Under the pieces are notes generated by a model that searched no databases, had not been told where the DNA came from, and saw nothing but the letters and a program-made list of their open reading frames with translations. Shown here piece by piece: positions 8,640 through 19,898 of a stretch of 64,000 nucleotides of DNA. Positions within the stretch are counted from its first letter, which is position 1, and each line of letters begins with the position of its first letter. This stretch comes from Evernia prunastri. Its lineage: Eukaryota > Ascomycota > Lecanoromycetes > Lecanorales > Parmeliaceae. The stretch is from assembly GCA_003184365.1 (NCBI GenBank), contig NKYR01000129.1, positions 39,082-103,081 on the forward strand, in the 5' to 3' direction. The position numbers were made by a program, and so were the translations under genes.

Positions 8640-11040
8640 CTACCAGGCCCACATGCATTTATAAACCAGTAGTCTGGCACCCAAACGGTCGTACTCCGTC
8701 TTCCCTATCCAGCTGTCAGTTGTTCCCCTTAGCTTTCCAAACACGCTTCCACCTTTCCATATTACGCCTTGTGGATCAAGCTCTCTGGGTGGTGTCCCGA
8801 TTATGATGTCCTTTGCAAATCCTGGCCTCAACTCTTTTAATTTTTCCTCCAAGAACATATAAAAGCCTGGAATCTGAGCTCCTCCGCCAACGACCATAAC
8901 ACTACTAAGGAAATCCCTAGTCTTGCGCTCATCAAGCCGTGCTCCGTGGCTGATGGATGTCAGTATGGCGGTGTCAAGAGCAATCACGGGAAGCACATCG
9001 TCTCGAATTGAAGTTGCTAGGACCTCCGCTGCAATGTTGGTATCACCGACTGGTGCCGGGGTACCGTCATCGTCCGGCGCAGGGGACCCTACGGTTGATG
9101 CTGGAGTCCGCTCAGAGTCATTGACCTTCTGGAATAAATTTGATGGATGTTTTAAAGGAGCTGGAGTTGTATGCTCATTGGTCGTCTCGCCATTTGTTTG
9201 ACCGTTGACTAACACAATGGGACTTATGAGTGAAATCACAGCAGACTGCGCAGAAGACATTGGATCATTAGGCCCACCCTCATAGAGATCGTAAGACCGA
9301 TCGATAAGCTTACGTCGACCCTTGAGCTTCTGAGAATTATCAAAGATCGTGGGTTGGAAGTAACCTTGAGGCGCCAGTAATACCTCATCGTATGTTTTAA
9401 ACGTGTACTTCCTAGTGACTTGCCCAGACGCTCTGAGGTGGAAGTCGAAAAGCTGGGGACTGATATCCCCTTCGTTCATGGTACAAAACTTGCACTTGAG
9501 TTCCTCAGCCAGCAGGAAATCATGCCTGCGCTTCAAATTGATGTCCGCATATGGGAAGTGATCATACAGCATCATTCTGATGAAGGTGTCCGTGACGTCA
9601 GCGCCACCACATTTCAAGTTGATCCGAGAGTTCTCAATGCACATTCCCTCTTCGACGCAGCATATGGACGTCTTCTGAGCCCCAACATCCACAACACAGG
9701 CAGTCGTATAGCCCGCACCACATGTTGCGGCCAGGCTCTCCTGAATGAAGCAGACCTTACCGAAGCCCAGGTCTCTCATTAGCATCTCTAATGTCTGGGA
9801 GACGTAGTGTCTCTCGTAGAGGTCAGGAACAACGAAGACACATCCGTACTGCACCCAATCCCGTTTGCGTCGTAAATTTAACTGGGTCTTGATCGCCTCT
9901 TCGATGATTGTCGCAATGTCGTCGTACAGATCTTTCTTCTCATGATACTCCGACTCGTTATACCAGCCATAGCGCAGTGGCCAAAAAAGCTTGTAACGTG
10001 GAATTGACTTATCTGGGATTCTGAGTGCCTCTTTCCCAGTAAGATACCCCGGGGCTTCTTTCGGGTCGGCCGGAATCTCGGTCCAGTCTACCCTAAAGGG
10101 ATCGTTATGCTCTGAAATTGTCTCTGGAGGTGTCCGTTTGTTATAATTGACAATCAATTCCTTCGAATTGGGCAAGACCCTGCGCTTGTTACTGCGCATG
10201 TGAATCTTTAGATCAGCGCACATTCGGTTATATTGGCCTGCAAACTACGCTCGAGTCAGTAGCAGATTGTGCGTAGCAGATTCGCACACTTGCCTCTTTG
10301 CCAAACATATTTTCGGGCTCCATTTGCGAGCCGTCGTCCGTCCTCCTGCGCTTTGGACTTGGCTCGCCGTTATCTTCCTCGGACTCGCTCATCTGCCATT
10401 TTCTTGCGATGACCATGGGCACTGTTTTGGGCAAAGCGTCGCTCGCGAGTCCGATACGCAGGTTCTGGCTCCCAGGGTGGATGACGATTACTTTCGAACC
10501 CAGAGCATCTTGGCCCGTCAGCGGCTCTCCAGCATCTTCCATGCCGGCATCGTCATCCATGTCCAGATCTGCACCGCTAGGGGGTGCCTCGTTCGGATTA
10601 GCTTGAGCAAGCTCTCGGTCTCGATCTCTGGCTTTGGCGGTCATTCTATTTCGACGCTCTTCCTGTAAAAGGCGCAGCGGAAGAATTTGATCGTCTCGTT
10701 TGAGATAGTCACTGGGAGTGGGGCAGTCAATACTGTAATGGCCCAGAGGACTGCTTTTCACAGTAGTCTGATGTTTGAGATTGAAGGCCTCGGAGATGTA
10801 GTGAACAGCGTCGCTTGCTAGGCCCATCTGCGAATGGGGTCAGAACGTACGTGTAATAGTTCTTCTGGTTGATCGGATTGATCTGAGGCCATGTGGTCAG
10901 ATCCATGTTGTTGTCTGTCCTTTCAAGACCTACCGGTACATATTTTGTCAGCTCTCTCGCGAAGTCATGATGCAAAATGATACTGCGGATGACTTGCCTT
11001 CCTCCCGAAGGAGTGCCTTTCCAGATCTCTTTCCCACCAT
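8640..11040 (-). CDS. arp8: Actin-related protein 8, INO80 chromatin-remodelling complex subunit
   Basis: Arp8 is a nuclear actin-related subunit that binds actin/Arp4 and DNA in the INO80 remodeller. Exons read as 11040-10998, 10929-10851, 10711-10294 (or 10290) and 10244 (or 10237)-8640, giving about 713-714 residues, usual for fungal Arp8. Seen: N-terminal MVGKRSGKALLREEG, then NMDLTTWPQINPINQKNYYT and DYLKRDDQILPLRLLQEE; the actin-fold entry KVIVIHPGSQNLRIGLASD; VVDVGAQKTSICCVEEG (second phosphate loop); GTPPRELDPQGVIWKGGSVF; and the end LLVYKCMWAW. An acidic DMDDDAGMEDAG insert and a Ser/Thr-rich loop near the middle are linker-like. Intron 10997-10930 needs a GC donor (AG/GCAAGT). The third intron can be read as GC-AG or as GT-AG with a 1-residue difference. 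It is divergent from arl1. Confidence 0.95.
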
Positions 11041-11500
11041 GTCGCGGATCTTGACTATTTTACCGGACGGGAATGTCACGTCGCTTTCAAATTTCACATG
11101 ATCAGAACTCTCAGCGATAATAAATTATATCCGTCTTTATGTTTCGATGGCTAGCTCTTTGTGGGCTCGCGGGTAGGGCAAGACAATCACCCGATCGCGC
11201 AGGGCAGCGCTCACTCTAAACCTAATAAGGGTTACCTCAAGTTTCAGTGTCTCGGCTCCGCGGCCGCCGCTCTTGAAACAAGTCCATGTCTTCAACGCTG
11301 TCAAGCCCATCCTTGCCTACGAGAATTTCTTCGCCCACAGCTTCCTGCCAACAGAATCTTTTGGTTAGGTAGGTCACTTGTCGTTATATCGGAGGTACGT
11401 AAGAAGAATCAGAACAGAATAGGCGGAACCGCTCAATCGCCAGGAAGTAAACCATCTCTTTCCGGTCGTTTTGCAAGAGTTTGGAAAAGAAAGAAGAATT
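11041..11500. promoter_or_regulatory. Shared divergent promoter region of arp8 and arl1
   Basis: 460 bp between two start codons facing away from each other, so both promoters must lie here. A plus-strand open frame starting at 11161 runs through the arl1 start in another frame and looks like chance. No defined operator or TATA element could be assigned. Confidence 0.5.
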
Positions 11501-12211
11501 ATGGGAGGTTCAGTGTCACGGATTCTGTCACTACTATGGTCAAAAAAGGAAATTAGGATTCTGATTCTGGGACTTGTATGGGCCACGATGTCTATTGCGA
11601 AGCCGTTTGTCTTACTTCTCACAGGACAATGCTGGGAAAACAACGCTTTTATATAGATTAAAGGTACAGTGTTTCTGCCGTGGGTGCTGTAACCGAGACC
11701 AATCGTAATCCGTCATCCCAGATCGGCGAGGTTGTCACGACCATACCGACCATTGGCTTCAACGTTGAGTCAGTAGTCTATAAAAACCTCAACTTTAACG
11801 TCTGGGTAAAGTCTCACATTTCTGCAAATAACTCTTTGGTTACACGCTGAATCGGATACATAGGATTTGGGTGGTCAGACATCAATACGACCTTACTGGC
11901 GCTGTTACTACGCAAATACGGCGGCTGTTATCTTCGTGATCGATTCCACGGACATTGAAAGATTGAGTACCGCTTCGGAAGAGCTCGCAGCAATGCTAAA
12001 TGAAGACGAGCTACGAGATGCCGGATTGCTCGTATTTGCAAATAAACAAGATCAGCCTGGTGCAAAGGGGGCCGGAGAGATCTCAGAAGCTTTGCGGTTA
12101 GGTGAGCTGCGAGATAGGAATTGGAGCATAGTGGCGTGTTCAGCGATTGATGGAAGCGGGATTGAAGAAGGAATGCAGTGGCTATCGGAAAATGCTTGTC
12201 AACAAGACTGA
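11501..12211 (+). CDS. arl1: Arf-like small GTPase Arl1
   Basis: Golgi-associated GTPase that recruits GRIP-domain golgins and helps sort trans-Golgi cargo. Exons 11501-11575, 11625-11663, 11722-11805 and 11864-12211 join to 181 residues, the normal length. Seen: MGG at the N-terminus for N-myristoylation of Gly2, P-loop GLDNAGKT (24-31), switch I TIPTIGFN (Thr48), DLGGQTSIRPYWRCYY (67-82) with catalytic Gln71, NKQD (126-129) and the CSA guanine-binding motif. DLGGQ rather than the DVGGQ of Arf1, together with TSIRPYWRCYY, identifies Arl1. All three introns are GT-AG. The only long open frame is the last exon, so the N-terminal 66 residues, including the P-loop, come from splicing. Confidence 0.96.
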
Positions 12212-12689
12212 GGGAACAGATCAAGCCTGAAATTCGAACCTAAGTTGATTCATGGAAAGGATTCTCAAATGCTGTCGACAGCAGGAAAGTATGATACAGG
12301 CAGTAGTAGTATCTTACATATAGCTCCGGAAATGCACAAATCGGAGATGGCACCAAAATGTCCTGGATAGCGCTAGTATCAGCCTCGTAGCCTTCGGGGA
12401 GTGTTGAATAAAGACTACCATAAGTGTACTGAGGAGCAAGAGTAAGGTAGCTGCATGATGGAAGAGTGTAGAGTGTGCCAATCCCACTAGTGGCGCACTA
12501 GTCTCCCAGTAGGGCTGACTGCCAATATCTCCAACAGGGAGCCTTCGATCTTTGAGAGCACGTACCTGTGTTGGATTGAAAGAATTGCTTATGGGCTTGG
12601 TAGCCGAAGATTGGCTGAGGCTAGGTGCGAGCCCGAAGACAACCTTATGAAATACGAAGGAATTTGGGAATAATATGCCTGCGTCGTTC
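12212..12689. other. Convergent 3' intergenic region
   Basis: 478 bp between the arl1 stop and the phosphoesterase stop, which converge. No coding or RNA signal seen; expected to hold both 3' UTRs. Confidence 0.4.
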
Positions 12690-13658
12690 TCATATATCTA
12701 CAGACTGGGCAGGATTCCCAAGTCGTCCTGTGTTCCTGTACACCAACGCTGCATTAATCATCACCGCTCCTCCTCCATCTCCACCCCAGACTTTACTCCA
12801 AATTATACCAAGTACACCATACATGACCATCCTCATAACATCCACCCAAGCTACGATAGTCACCATATCCCTTATCACGCCCTTGGCTTCCCTTGAACAC
12901 AAACTTTCATACACTCTTTGCGTGTTGTCCCAGAATACCTGTTCCCGACCATGGCCTGCGTGTACATGCCCAAATATGTGCACCTTGGGCTTCACTCTCC
13001 ACACCTCCTTCAACAGGTAGTCGCATCCCAATCCGGCCGGCAAATCCAGATGGTGCCTTGGGGGCGTATGCGTTATCAAGACATCTGTCCCCAGCGGAAT
13101 GGTGTATGACCACGCATCGTCAGTTGGACGATACTGAAACGCAAAATTCTCCCCACCGCATTGAGGAATCTGTGGTGCGCCATAAAAGCTCAACTGACGG
13201 TGCGCTTGACTGCGAAAGGTAAGCTGAACACTGGAGTGCTGCAGATAGTGCACATCACCCCACTGTGGCTTCTTGCCAACATCAGTCTTTCGCCTTGCAC
13301 GTGGATCAAACCAGCTGTCGTGATTACCAGCAATGACGATCTTGTGCTCGTAAGGTAGAGAAGATATCCAATCGATCTGATCTTGAATCTCGGCAACAGT
13401 GCCGTCAACTGTAAGGTCACCCGCGTGCACTAGGACGTCTCCCGGCGGTAGTGACTTGGGCTTGTATGTATGGGTGTCGGAAATGCATACGATTCGGATT
13501 TGAAACGACGATGGAGGCTTGGAGATAGCTGGGCCCCGCAGAAACAAGATAAGGTTGTACAAAGTTTGAGTCAAGAGTCTCAGCGGTGAGCTGAGTAGGT
13601 GATATATCAGAGAAGGCGGCTCGAAGGGGGACGGTGGGGGCCTGGTTAGAAAGGCCAT
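12690..13658 (-). CDS. Calcineurin-like metallophosphoesterase (MPPED/UPF0046 type)
   Basis: 322-residue single-exon protein of the dimetal phosphoesterase fold. The metal-binding motifs are all present in order: SDTH (about 60), HAGDLT (about 78), GNHDSWF (about 112), THTPP (about 200) and GHVHAGH (about 238). The spacing and the THTPPRHHLD box followed by GCDYLL are typical of the MPPED1/2-like group found as single-copy genes in filamentous fungi. The N-terminal 45 residues are Pro-rich and then hydrophobic (LLTQTLYNLILFL), possibly a membrane anchor. Substrate is unknown; the family includes weak cyclic-nucleotide phosphodiesterases. It is divergent from the anoctamin gene, with 272 bp between start codons. 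Confidence 0.9.
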   Translation of the reverse strand: MAFLTRPPPSPFEPPSLIYHLLSSPLRLLTQTLYNLILFLRGPAISKPPSSFQIRIVCISDTHTYKPKSLPPGDVLVHAGDLTVDGTVAEIQDQIDWISSLPYEHKIVIAGNHDSWFDPRARRKTDVGKKPQWGDVHYLQHSSVQLTFRSQAHRQLSFYGAPQIPQCGGENFAFQYRPTDDAWSYTIPLGTDVLITHTPPRHHLDLPAGLGCDYLLKEVWRVKPKVHIFGHVHAGHGREQVFWDNTQRVYESLCSREAKGVIRDMVTIVAWVDVMRMVMYGVLGIIWSKVWGGDGGGAVMINAALVYRNTGRLGNPAQSVDI

Positions 13659-13930
13659 GAGAAGAAAATGGAGGCTATAGGCTGGTCAGCTAGCCTCATG
13701 AGTGGGTCAAATTGAAAGTCATTGCCCGAGATTTAGGAATAATACCTTGAGCCTAGAGTAAACAGCTTGATACCGCTAAAGGCTGCGGTACGTACTCGTA
13801 AACCTCTCTATAATTTGGGCCTTTCAAATTGCGAAGCGCGATGACGTCTAGCCGCGTCCAACTTTCCAACCTTTCAATGTGTCTATTTTACAGCTTTCAT
13901 TCTGGACTGAACTGATGCTGAAGCGCACAT

Positions 13931-16266
13931 ATGGCTCCTCACAACAATACACTGCATGACAATTTTGACGTCGATTATGTCATTACTTACAGATTCGCGG
14001 ACACCTGTAAGTCGCGTTACCCTCTGGCAAGACTGTGTCATTTAGGCTCAACTACTACAGCTAAGGCAGAGGCCTCTAAAAGCTTTCAGGACCTTTTGCA
14101 GGTACTGGCTACGGTAGGCCTTGCGATTGAAGTCCGGAATGGAGAGAATTGCTCCCTTCTCGTCTTCGTCAAAGTGGCTTCTGATGAGCGTCTGAACAAC
14201 GCCGTCTACCGTTCCAGGTGCGTACCGAAATCGCCTATGTCACAACACATCCTAACAGAATTTGTAGAGTGAAAGACTGGCTTTACGGCATAAGGCCTGC
14301 TCAGCCAGATCGGGAGACCCAGAATTCTCTGACAAGTCAGCCGCTGACAGAAGCCGAACGCTACCGTATAGTCCACCATCTGATTACGGGTCCAAAGGAA
14401 GAAGGAAATGCTGGGATAACTCCAACACATGGCCAATGGAAGAATGTTGAGTCGATATTTCCACTCCACGATCATACTTTCAACAAAGAATGGATCAAGA
14501 AATGGGCCACCGTGACGCTTCTTGAGGTGGAGGATTTAGACGAGATCAGGAATCGATTTGGCGAAAGAGTCGCATACTACTTCGCCTTTACACAATCCTA
14601 CTTTGCCTTCTTACTTTTCCCTGCGGCCTTCGGGTTTTCGTCGTGGGTTCTGTTAGGCTATTTTTCGTCTATCTATGCAGTCGTCAATTGTTTGTGGAGT
14701 GTGGTGTTTATAGAATACTGGAAGCGACAAGAGGTAGATCTCGGTGTCCGCTGGGGCGTGAAGGGCGTTTCAGCCATTCAACAGAAGCGAAGAGAGTTTC
14801 AGCACGAAAAGGAAATCAAAGATCCGATTACTGGGGAGACTGTGCAGGTCTTTCCAGCAACAAAAAGACTGTATAGACAGCTTCTTCAGCTACCATTTGC
14901 TGTACTCGCATCGTTAGCACTTGGACTGATTATAGCTACCTGTTTCGGCATTGAGATCTTTTTATCCGAGGTCTACAATGGACCATTTAAGAGTATTCTG
15001 GTAAAGCCAGTGGTCCTCAGCGATGTCTACCAGGACGCTAAATCTTAGCAGGTCTTCCTCCCTACGCTACTTCTTACGGCTCTGGTACCAACAATCACGA
15101 CAATATTGACCGAGGTTGCGACGCGGCTTAATGACTTTGAAAATTGGGAAACCACGGACGCTTACGACTCTGCCATGACCCAGAAAATATTCATTCTCAA
15201 CTTCATCACTTCGTACCTTCCTGTCTTGCTAACGGCGTTCGTCTACGTGCCGTTTGGCAGCTTAATCGTACCTTATCTAGATGTATTCCAGCTGACTGCA
15301 CGTCCCTTTGCAGAGAGTGAGAAGCAGCTTGCGACTCCAAAAGCTGGGTTTACCATCAATCCAGCAAGATTGCGGAAGCAGGTTATCTATTTTGCGGTAA
15401 CAGCGCAGATAGTCAACTTTGCGATGGAGACCATCGTCCCTTACCTCAAGCGCCAAGGCTTCCATAAGTATCAAGAGCTCAAGACCGAGAGAGCTGCAAA
15501 AAGGGGAGGCGCTGCTCCGAATGCAGCTGCGAACGACCTGCCTGAAGAAGCCGAGTTTCTTGCCAGAGTACGCAGGGAGGCCGAGCTGGACGTCTACGAT
15601 GTGTCTACGGATCTTAGAGAGATGGTTGTTCAATTTGGCTATCTGACCTTGTTCTCGGTGGTCTGGCCAGTGACGGCTGTGTCGTTTGTCATCAATAATT
15701 GGGTGGAACTTCGCTCAGATGCTGTCAAGATTTGTGTTGAGATGCAACGCCCGACTCCGTACCGAGTCGACAGCATCGGACCGTGGCTGGATAGCTTGGG
15801 GTTTCTTACGTGGTTAGGCAGCATCACTACTGCCGCACTGGTGTATCTCTTCAGCAATGATGGTTTAGGCCCAGACGGCACGCCGGCAGACATCAAAGGA
15901 TGGGCTCTACTCCTAACCATCTTCTTCTCCGAGCACATATATCTTGTAGTCCGCCTTGCAATACGTTTAGCGATCTCGAAAATGGACTCGCCAGGAATGC
16001 AAAAGGAGCATGGTGAACGGTTCATGGTTCGTAAGCGCTATTTTGAGGAATCGTTTGGGGAGGATGCACTGGAGCTGCCACCACCGATTGACAGAGAGAA
16101 AATTACTAGGTCGTCGCTGGAGGAAGAAGCTAGACAAAGCAGCATGAGGAGCTCCACTCCTCAGGATCATTTCTGGTTGAGGCAGCGAAGCTGGGAAGAA
16201 TCATTGTCGATCGGAATTGGTCTCATCGAGAAGATGGCACCTGCAGAGAGTAAGAAGCAACAATGA
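13931..16266 (+). CDS. Anoctamin/TMEM16-family membrane protein
   Basis: Member of the TMEM16 family (ion channel/lipid scramblase; fungal members include Ist2 and afTMEM16). Exons 13931-14006, 14061-14217, 14268-15000 and 15049-16266 join to 727 residues. Seen: cytosolic N-terminal domain, then FGERVAYYFAFTQSYFAFLLFPAAFG as the first membrane helix, WSVVFIEYWKRQEVDLGVRWG (a family hallmark), LLQLPFAVLASLALGLIIATCFGIEIF, a PTLLLTALVPTI helix, MTQKIFILNFITSYLPVLLTAF, REMVVQFGYLTLFSVVWPVTAVSFVINNWVELRSDAVKI (the Ca-site/late helices) and an IFFSEHIYLVVRLAIRLAI helix. The third intron removes an in-frame TAG at 15046. The C-terminus is short and lacks the long basic tail of yeast Ist2. Scramblase versus channel activity cannot be decided. 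Confidence 0.93.
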
Positions 16267-16593
16267 AAAGCAACTGGCTTTCAAGAATGCCTATAGGTTT
16301 GACTAGCGCTCATGCTCTCTCTTCCTGCCTCGATATTTGTACTGAGATTGGCTCCTTGAGCCTGTCTTGCAAACGCCCAAATCCATCTCGAGGCTTTTCA
16401 CCTGAACCGCGTGTATTAGGACGTCAAGGTAGTTCAGATATTGAACCACGATCTGAGTGCTGTGAATCAATTTGGCCAATACTTTAGTTTTGGCAGCGAG
16501 ATGGTGTGATGTCTCCCACCCACGCCTCGCTAAGCCTCTACGCACTTTGTCCACAAAAACCAAGCCATTGGCAAACCCAGCATCTTCATTCAT
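16267..16593. other. Convergent 3' region between anoctamin gene and bud13
   Basis: 327 bp with no supported gene; small open frames on both strands overlap the ends of the flanking genes and look accidental. Confidence 0.35.
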
Positions 16594-17619
16594 TCATCCA
16601 TCCATCTGCCAAGCGTAATCAAGATTCTTCAGATTCGCCCTTCGATTACTGGCAGCAAAATACTCTTTCTCGAACCCATTTCCCCTATCCACCCCATCCC
16701 ATCTATGACCCGGCCTAATCCCATATCGATTTGGTGCTGCGGGTCCTTTGTACAACGGTTTCCCGCTGACACTTTTACCCTCCTTCCTCTTCTCGAGGAA
16801 CCCAGCTGCTGGATCATCCCATCTCTCCCTCTTCTTCAAATCCTCGTTGAGCTCCACATCATCTGCGTACCTCGCTACAAGCATGAACTTTGCCTCATCC
16901 AGCTGCTCTCTGCGCTTCTTCTTCTCGGCTCGCTGAACGTCTCCTTTTTGACCTTCGAGTTCCGCAGCTGCCTTGGCCGCTTCTTCTTCTGCTTTCTTAC
17001 GTGCTTCCGCCCGTTTCATCTGCACATTAATGATACGACCGCTCGCATCTCTATATATGGTATCCTTTCCCTTGCCACTATGGTCATCTCCATCTTCCAG
17101 GAACTTCCGCCGTTCCTCAGCTTTCTTATGCTTCAGCTGTGCAGTGACTTGATCCGCTGTCTGTAGCCCCGCATGGGCGCCAGATTCCATTTTCAGGGCC
17201 GGATTTTCCGTAGTAGCGGCGTCGTTATCCGCAAGAGCACGAGCCTGCAACTCAGCAGCGGCAGATGTAAGAATAGCGTCGGCTGCGGCTTGTTCATTGG
17301 AGGACTGCGTTGGAACGCCAACGGTCTGCCATGTGTTTTTCTTTGCTTTACGAAATTCGGCGCTGTTTGCGTGCACTGTAAACTCAATGTCAGAGAGTGA
17401 GACGATCCTTTGAAAGCAGAAGGATCCACGTTCCTCACCTTTCAGTGGTGCATCGTCGTCAGCGTCGCCAGCGCCGTTAAGGTCCCAGCCCAAGGCATTA
17501 TCATCTGCTATTATGAGACCCGAGGCCGCACCATCCTTTCGTTTGCGCTTCTTGGACTTCTTCTCCGGCTTCGGATCTGCTGTAAGATAGTTCTTCGCAA
17601 GATAGTCAGCGAGGGACAT
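16594..17619 (-). CDS. bud13: Pre-mRNA-splicing factor Bud13/CWC26
   Basis: Subunit of the RES complex that stabilises spliceosomes and promotes export of unspliced pre-mRNA. Start set at MSLADYLAKNYLTADPK (17619), the conserved family N-terminus, rather than at the Met 25 codons upstream. One intron at 17438-17376 gives 320 residues. Seen: N-terminal SLADYLAKNYL, a Lys/Arg-rich nuclear signal KKSKKRKRKDG, a long charged coiled stretch (IYRDASGRIINVQ then Glu/Lys/Ala-rich), and the signature C-terminus APNRYGIRPGHRWDGVDRGNGFE, which binds Snu17. The intron is 63 bp with no in-frame stop, so a transcript retaining it would stay open and gain 21 residues. Confidence 0.95.
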   Translation of the reverse strand: MSLADYLAKNYLTADPKPEKKSKKRKRKDGAASGLIIADDNALGWDLNGAGDADDDAPLKGEERGSFCFQRIVSLSDIEFTVHANSAEFRKAKKNTWQTVGVPTQSSNEQAAADAILTSAAAELQARALADNDAATTENPALKMESGAHAGLQTADQVTAQLKHKKAEERRKFLEDGDDHSGKGKDTIYRDASGRIINVQMKRAEARKKAEEEAAKAAAELEGQKGDVQRAEKKKRREQLDEAKFMLVARYADDVELNEDLKKRERWDDPAAGFLEKRKEGKSVSGKPLYKGPAAPNRYGIRPGHRWDGVDRGNGFEKEYFAASNRRANLKNLDYAWQMDG

Positions 17620-17949
17620 AGTTGGCAATGATTTGGAGCTTGAGTAGGATTTACAATTGACCGAGATCTCGAATGTGGGGAGAAAGCTTGGCACCCCCTA
17701 CTCGTACTGGGTGCTTCTAAACCTCAGCCCACCCCCACGGTAATATTACCGGGGAGACATTAGGCCGATGTAGCTGCCCTACTCTGATTAGTAAGGCCCT
17801 CCCATAGTAATTTGAGCAGCACATCTACCTGCTTCATCCACCATCCCCATATCTCGCTGTCGCCCACCAATTTTTTTGAAGCTATACACAGCCCCGCCCC
17901 GCTCATTCACTCTATCACTCTACACCTTCGCCCCGCTCACTACAATCTC

Positions 17950-18560
17950 TCAAAAACGCGTCGTTCCAGCCCCCGCAGTACGAGAACTTCGAGGATACTC
18001 AGAAGAAGCTAAATTGATACGATAGCAACCTCGAGGGCATCGATCGTTCCGCTCCGAACGCGTTTTCGGACGAGAACATGACCCTCAATCAAAAGAAGAA
18101 TAACAGTGATCCTAGTAACGACGAGTGAAGTCGCCTCACTTATTCTGACGCGTCCAGATCGCCGTCGTCTACCCTGAAGTTCTCTCTTTCTCTCTTTCAT
18201 TATTCTTCTCGCAAGCGTAAAGCATCCGCCTCTTTAGACGAGAATAAGAAGAAGAAGTCTCGTAGAGATATCAAGCGAAGCAAATCAGCCCCTTCCTTGA
18301 TCTCGAAAGACGCGTCAACATTAATAATATTGCCTGAAGACACTTCGAGTTCTACGGTTTAGAGACGAATACGATGAATTGAGAGAACGATGTAAGAGAG
18401 CGCATTTTCGCTCAGTGAATAACGATGTTAAGACAAATGATCGAATCTATTCGTCAACAAGAGATTCAAGAGATCCTGAAGAAGCTCGTCGACGACGGAT
18501 ATAACATAGCCCGACTAAAGGCGCCAGCGAGGCGGAGTGATCTAAACGATAAGAAGTATT
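17950..18560 (+). pseudogene. Decayed coding relic with coiled-coil C-terminus
   Basis: From 18425 one frame reads MLRQMIESIRQQEIQEILKK, then LVDDGYNIARLKAPARR to a TAG at 18558-18560, a well-formed helical segment. Just upstream a different frame reads RFRDEYDELRERCKRAHF, which would join only after a frame change. Several TAG/TGA codons break the region further upstream, which has basic and Ser-rich translations. Probably a transposon- or orphan-derived gene that has lost its frame. Family not recognised. Confidence 0.4.
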
Positions 18561-19628
18561 AGACTAGACTACATAGACAACACCACCAATGAAGTTCTCT
18601 TCCCCGCGAAAATCCCCAGCTCCGACGACAGAAAGCCTCCTTTCCGTCTTATATACCTCGAGAAGACGAGAAGCCTTCATTGTACGAATAGCCTCATCGA
18701 TGACAGCGAGATCTCGCGACGATGTGACAGTGACAGCGAGATTACTACGAGATCGCGCCTTATTTGGATGTGACCCCCATACAAATCTAGCGCGGCCTTG
18801 TAATTGCGCTACTGGTATTTTTCTTAGCATGGGCTGAGGTATAGAAGCATCCCTCATACTTTATGTTCTTAAAGTAAAGTACCTAGGTAGGTAATCATTG
18901 GGAAACAGACGCCAAGCGCGTTTCAATACTTACTTTACTTTACTTGCTGAGTCTTGCTCTAGTACCAGACTACTCTACTTTTGCATTTTGCATATCGAAT
19001 CAATTTGGCTAATGACATGGCGCGCAGTGATGAAGCGCAGTGGTGGTTCAATGCTGTTTATAGCGCTGTCCGTATGTTCTCCTGTTTCGTACTGGATTCA
19101 ATAAGACTTGTTTCGGAAGGCAACAGGACCATTCCGCTCCCAGGACGTCTCCAGTTTCTAGGTCGAATAGGTCATAGCCACTACTAACTCCGGGATCTGC
19201 AAAGAGGAGATACCTGTCGGACGCGTCACTAGCTACGGTCACATTGCCCGTCTGCTAGGAAGGTGTAAGTGATTATCTGATTCGGCCACGGCTGTGAACA
19301 TTTGGTCTGGCCTACCCCTGACGCCCTATTTTGGTGAAGCCGAATGCCCTCGGTGAGCCGTCTTTGAAATGACTGATGGATCACAAGCTTATTGAACTGC
19401 AGGCAGGTTGGCGTCTGTCTGAAGCATCTGCCGTCTTCTTCAGCAGAGACGAATCATCACTTCCACAATGCAAATGTTCCGTACGTGGTTTGAAAGTCTG
19501 TGTTTCCTCTTTGGAACCAAAGGTTGGGTCTTGAAACATGTCTTGAGAGTTCTCACTCTCTGTAGACGTGTCCTAAGGCTCGCTATACCCTTCAAACAAG
19601 CAAGACTGACTTCGATAACATAATCCAG

Positions 19629-19898
19629 ATGGCAACGAGTCATCAATGCCAAAGGCATCATTTCGCCGAGGTCGGCAGCAGGTCTCAAGGGGGCTCTAAC
19701 ATAGTGGTTGACTTGAGTCACAGGAGTCCAGGCAGTACTACGAGACAAGCGGCAATTTTAAGGAGAGAAGGAGTCACTGTTGGGACAGGACACCTGGGAG
19801 AACTGACGGTAGACTTGGGAGCATATGGGTGGTTTCCCGACGTTCTACCTAGCGAAGAAACGGCTAGTGAGTCAGAGGAGGAAGATGGCAGTGATTGA
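19629..19898 (+). CDS. Possible small hypothetical protein with acidic tail
   Basis: 89-codon open frame ending in a Glu/Asp/Ser-rich tail. The middle (VTVGTGHLGELTVDLGAYGWFPDVLP) looks protein-like, but there is no recognised domain, no clear upstream exon, and the N-terminal half is odd in composition. It may be the last exon or a fragment of a larger gene. Confidence 0.2.
   Translation: MATSHQCQRHHFAEVGSRSQGGSNIVVDLSHRSPGSTTRQAAILRREGVTVGTGHLGELTVDLGAYGWFPDVLPSEETASESEEEDGSD

Noticed and set aside
9420..9782. Plus-strand 120-codon open frame inside arp8
   Set aside because: Antisense shadow of a strongly conserved coding exon.
12221..12245. TTCGAACC-like string as a tRNA T-arm
   Set aside because: No pairing arms, no A/B-box spacing or acceptor stem around it. 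No tRNA or rRNA gene was found in the window.
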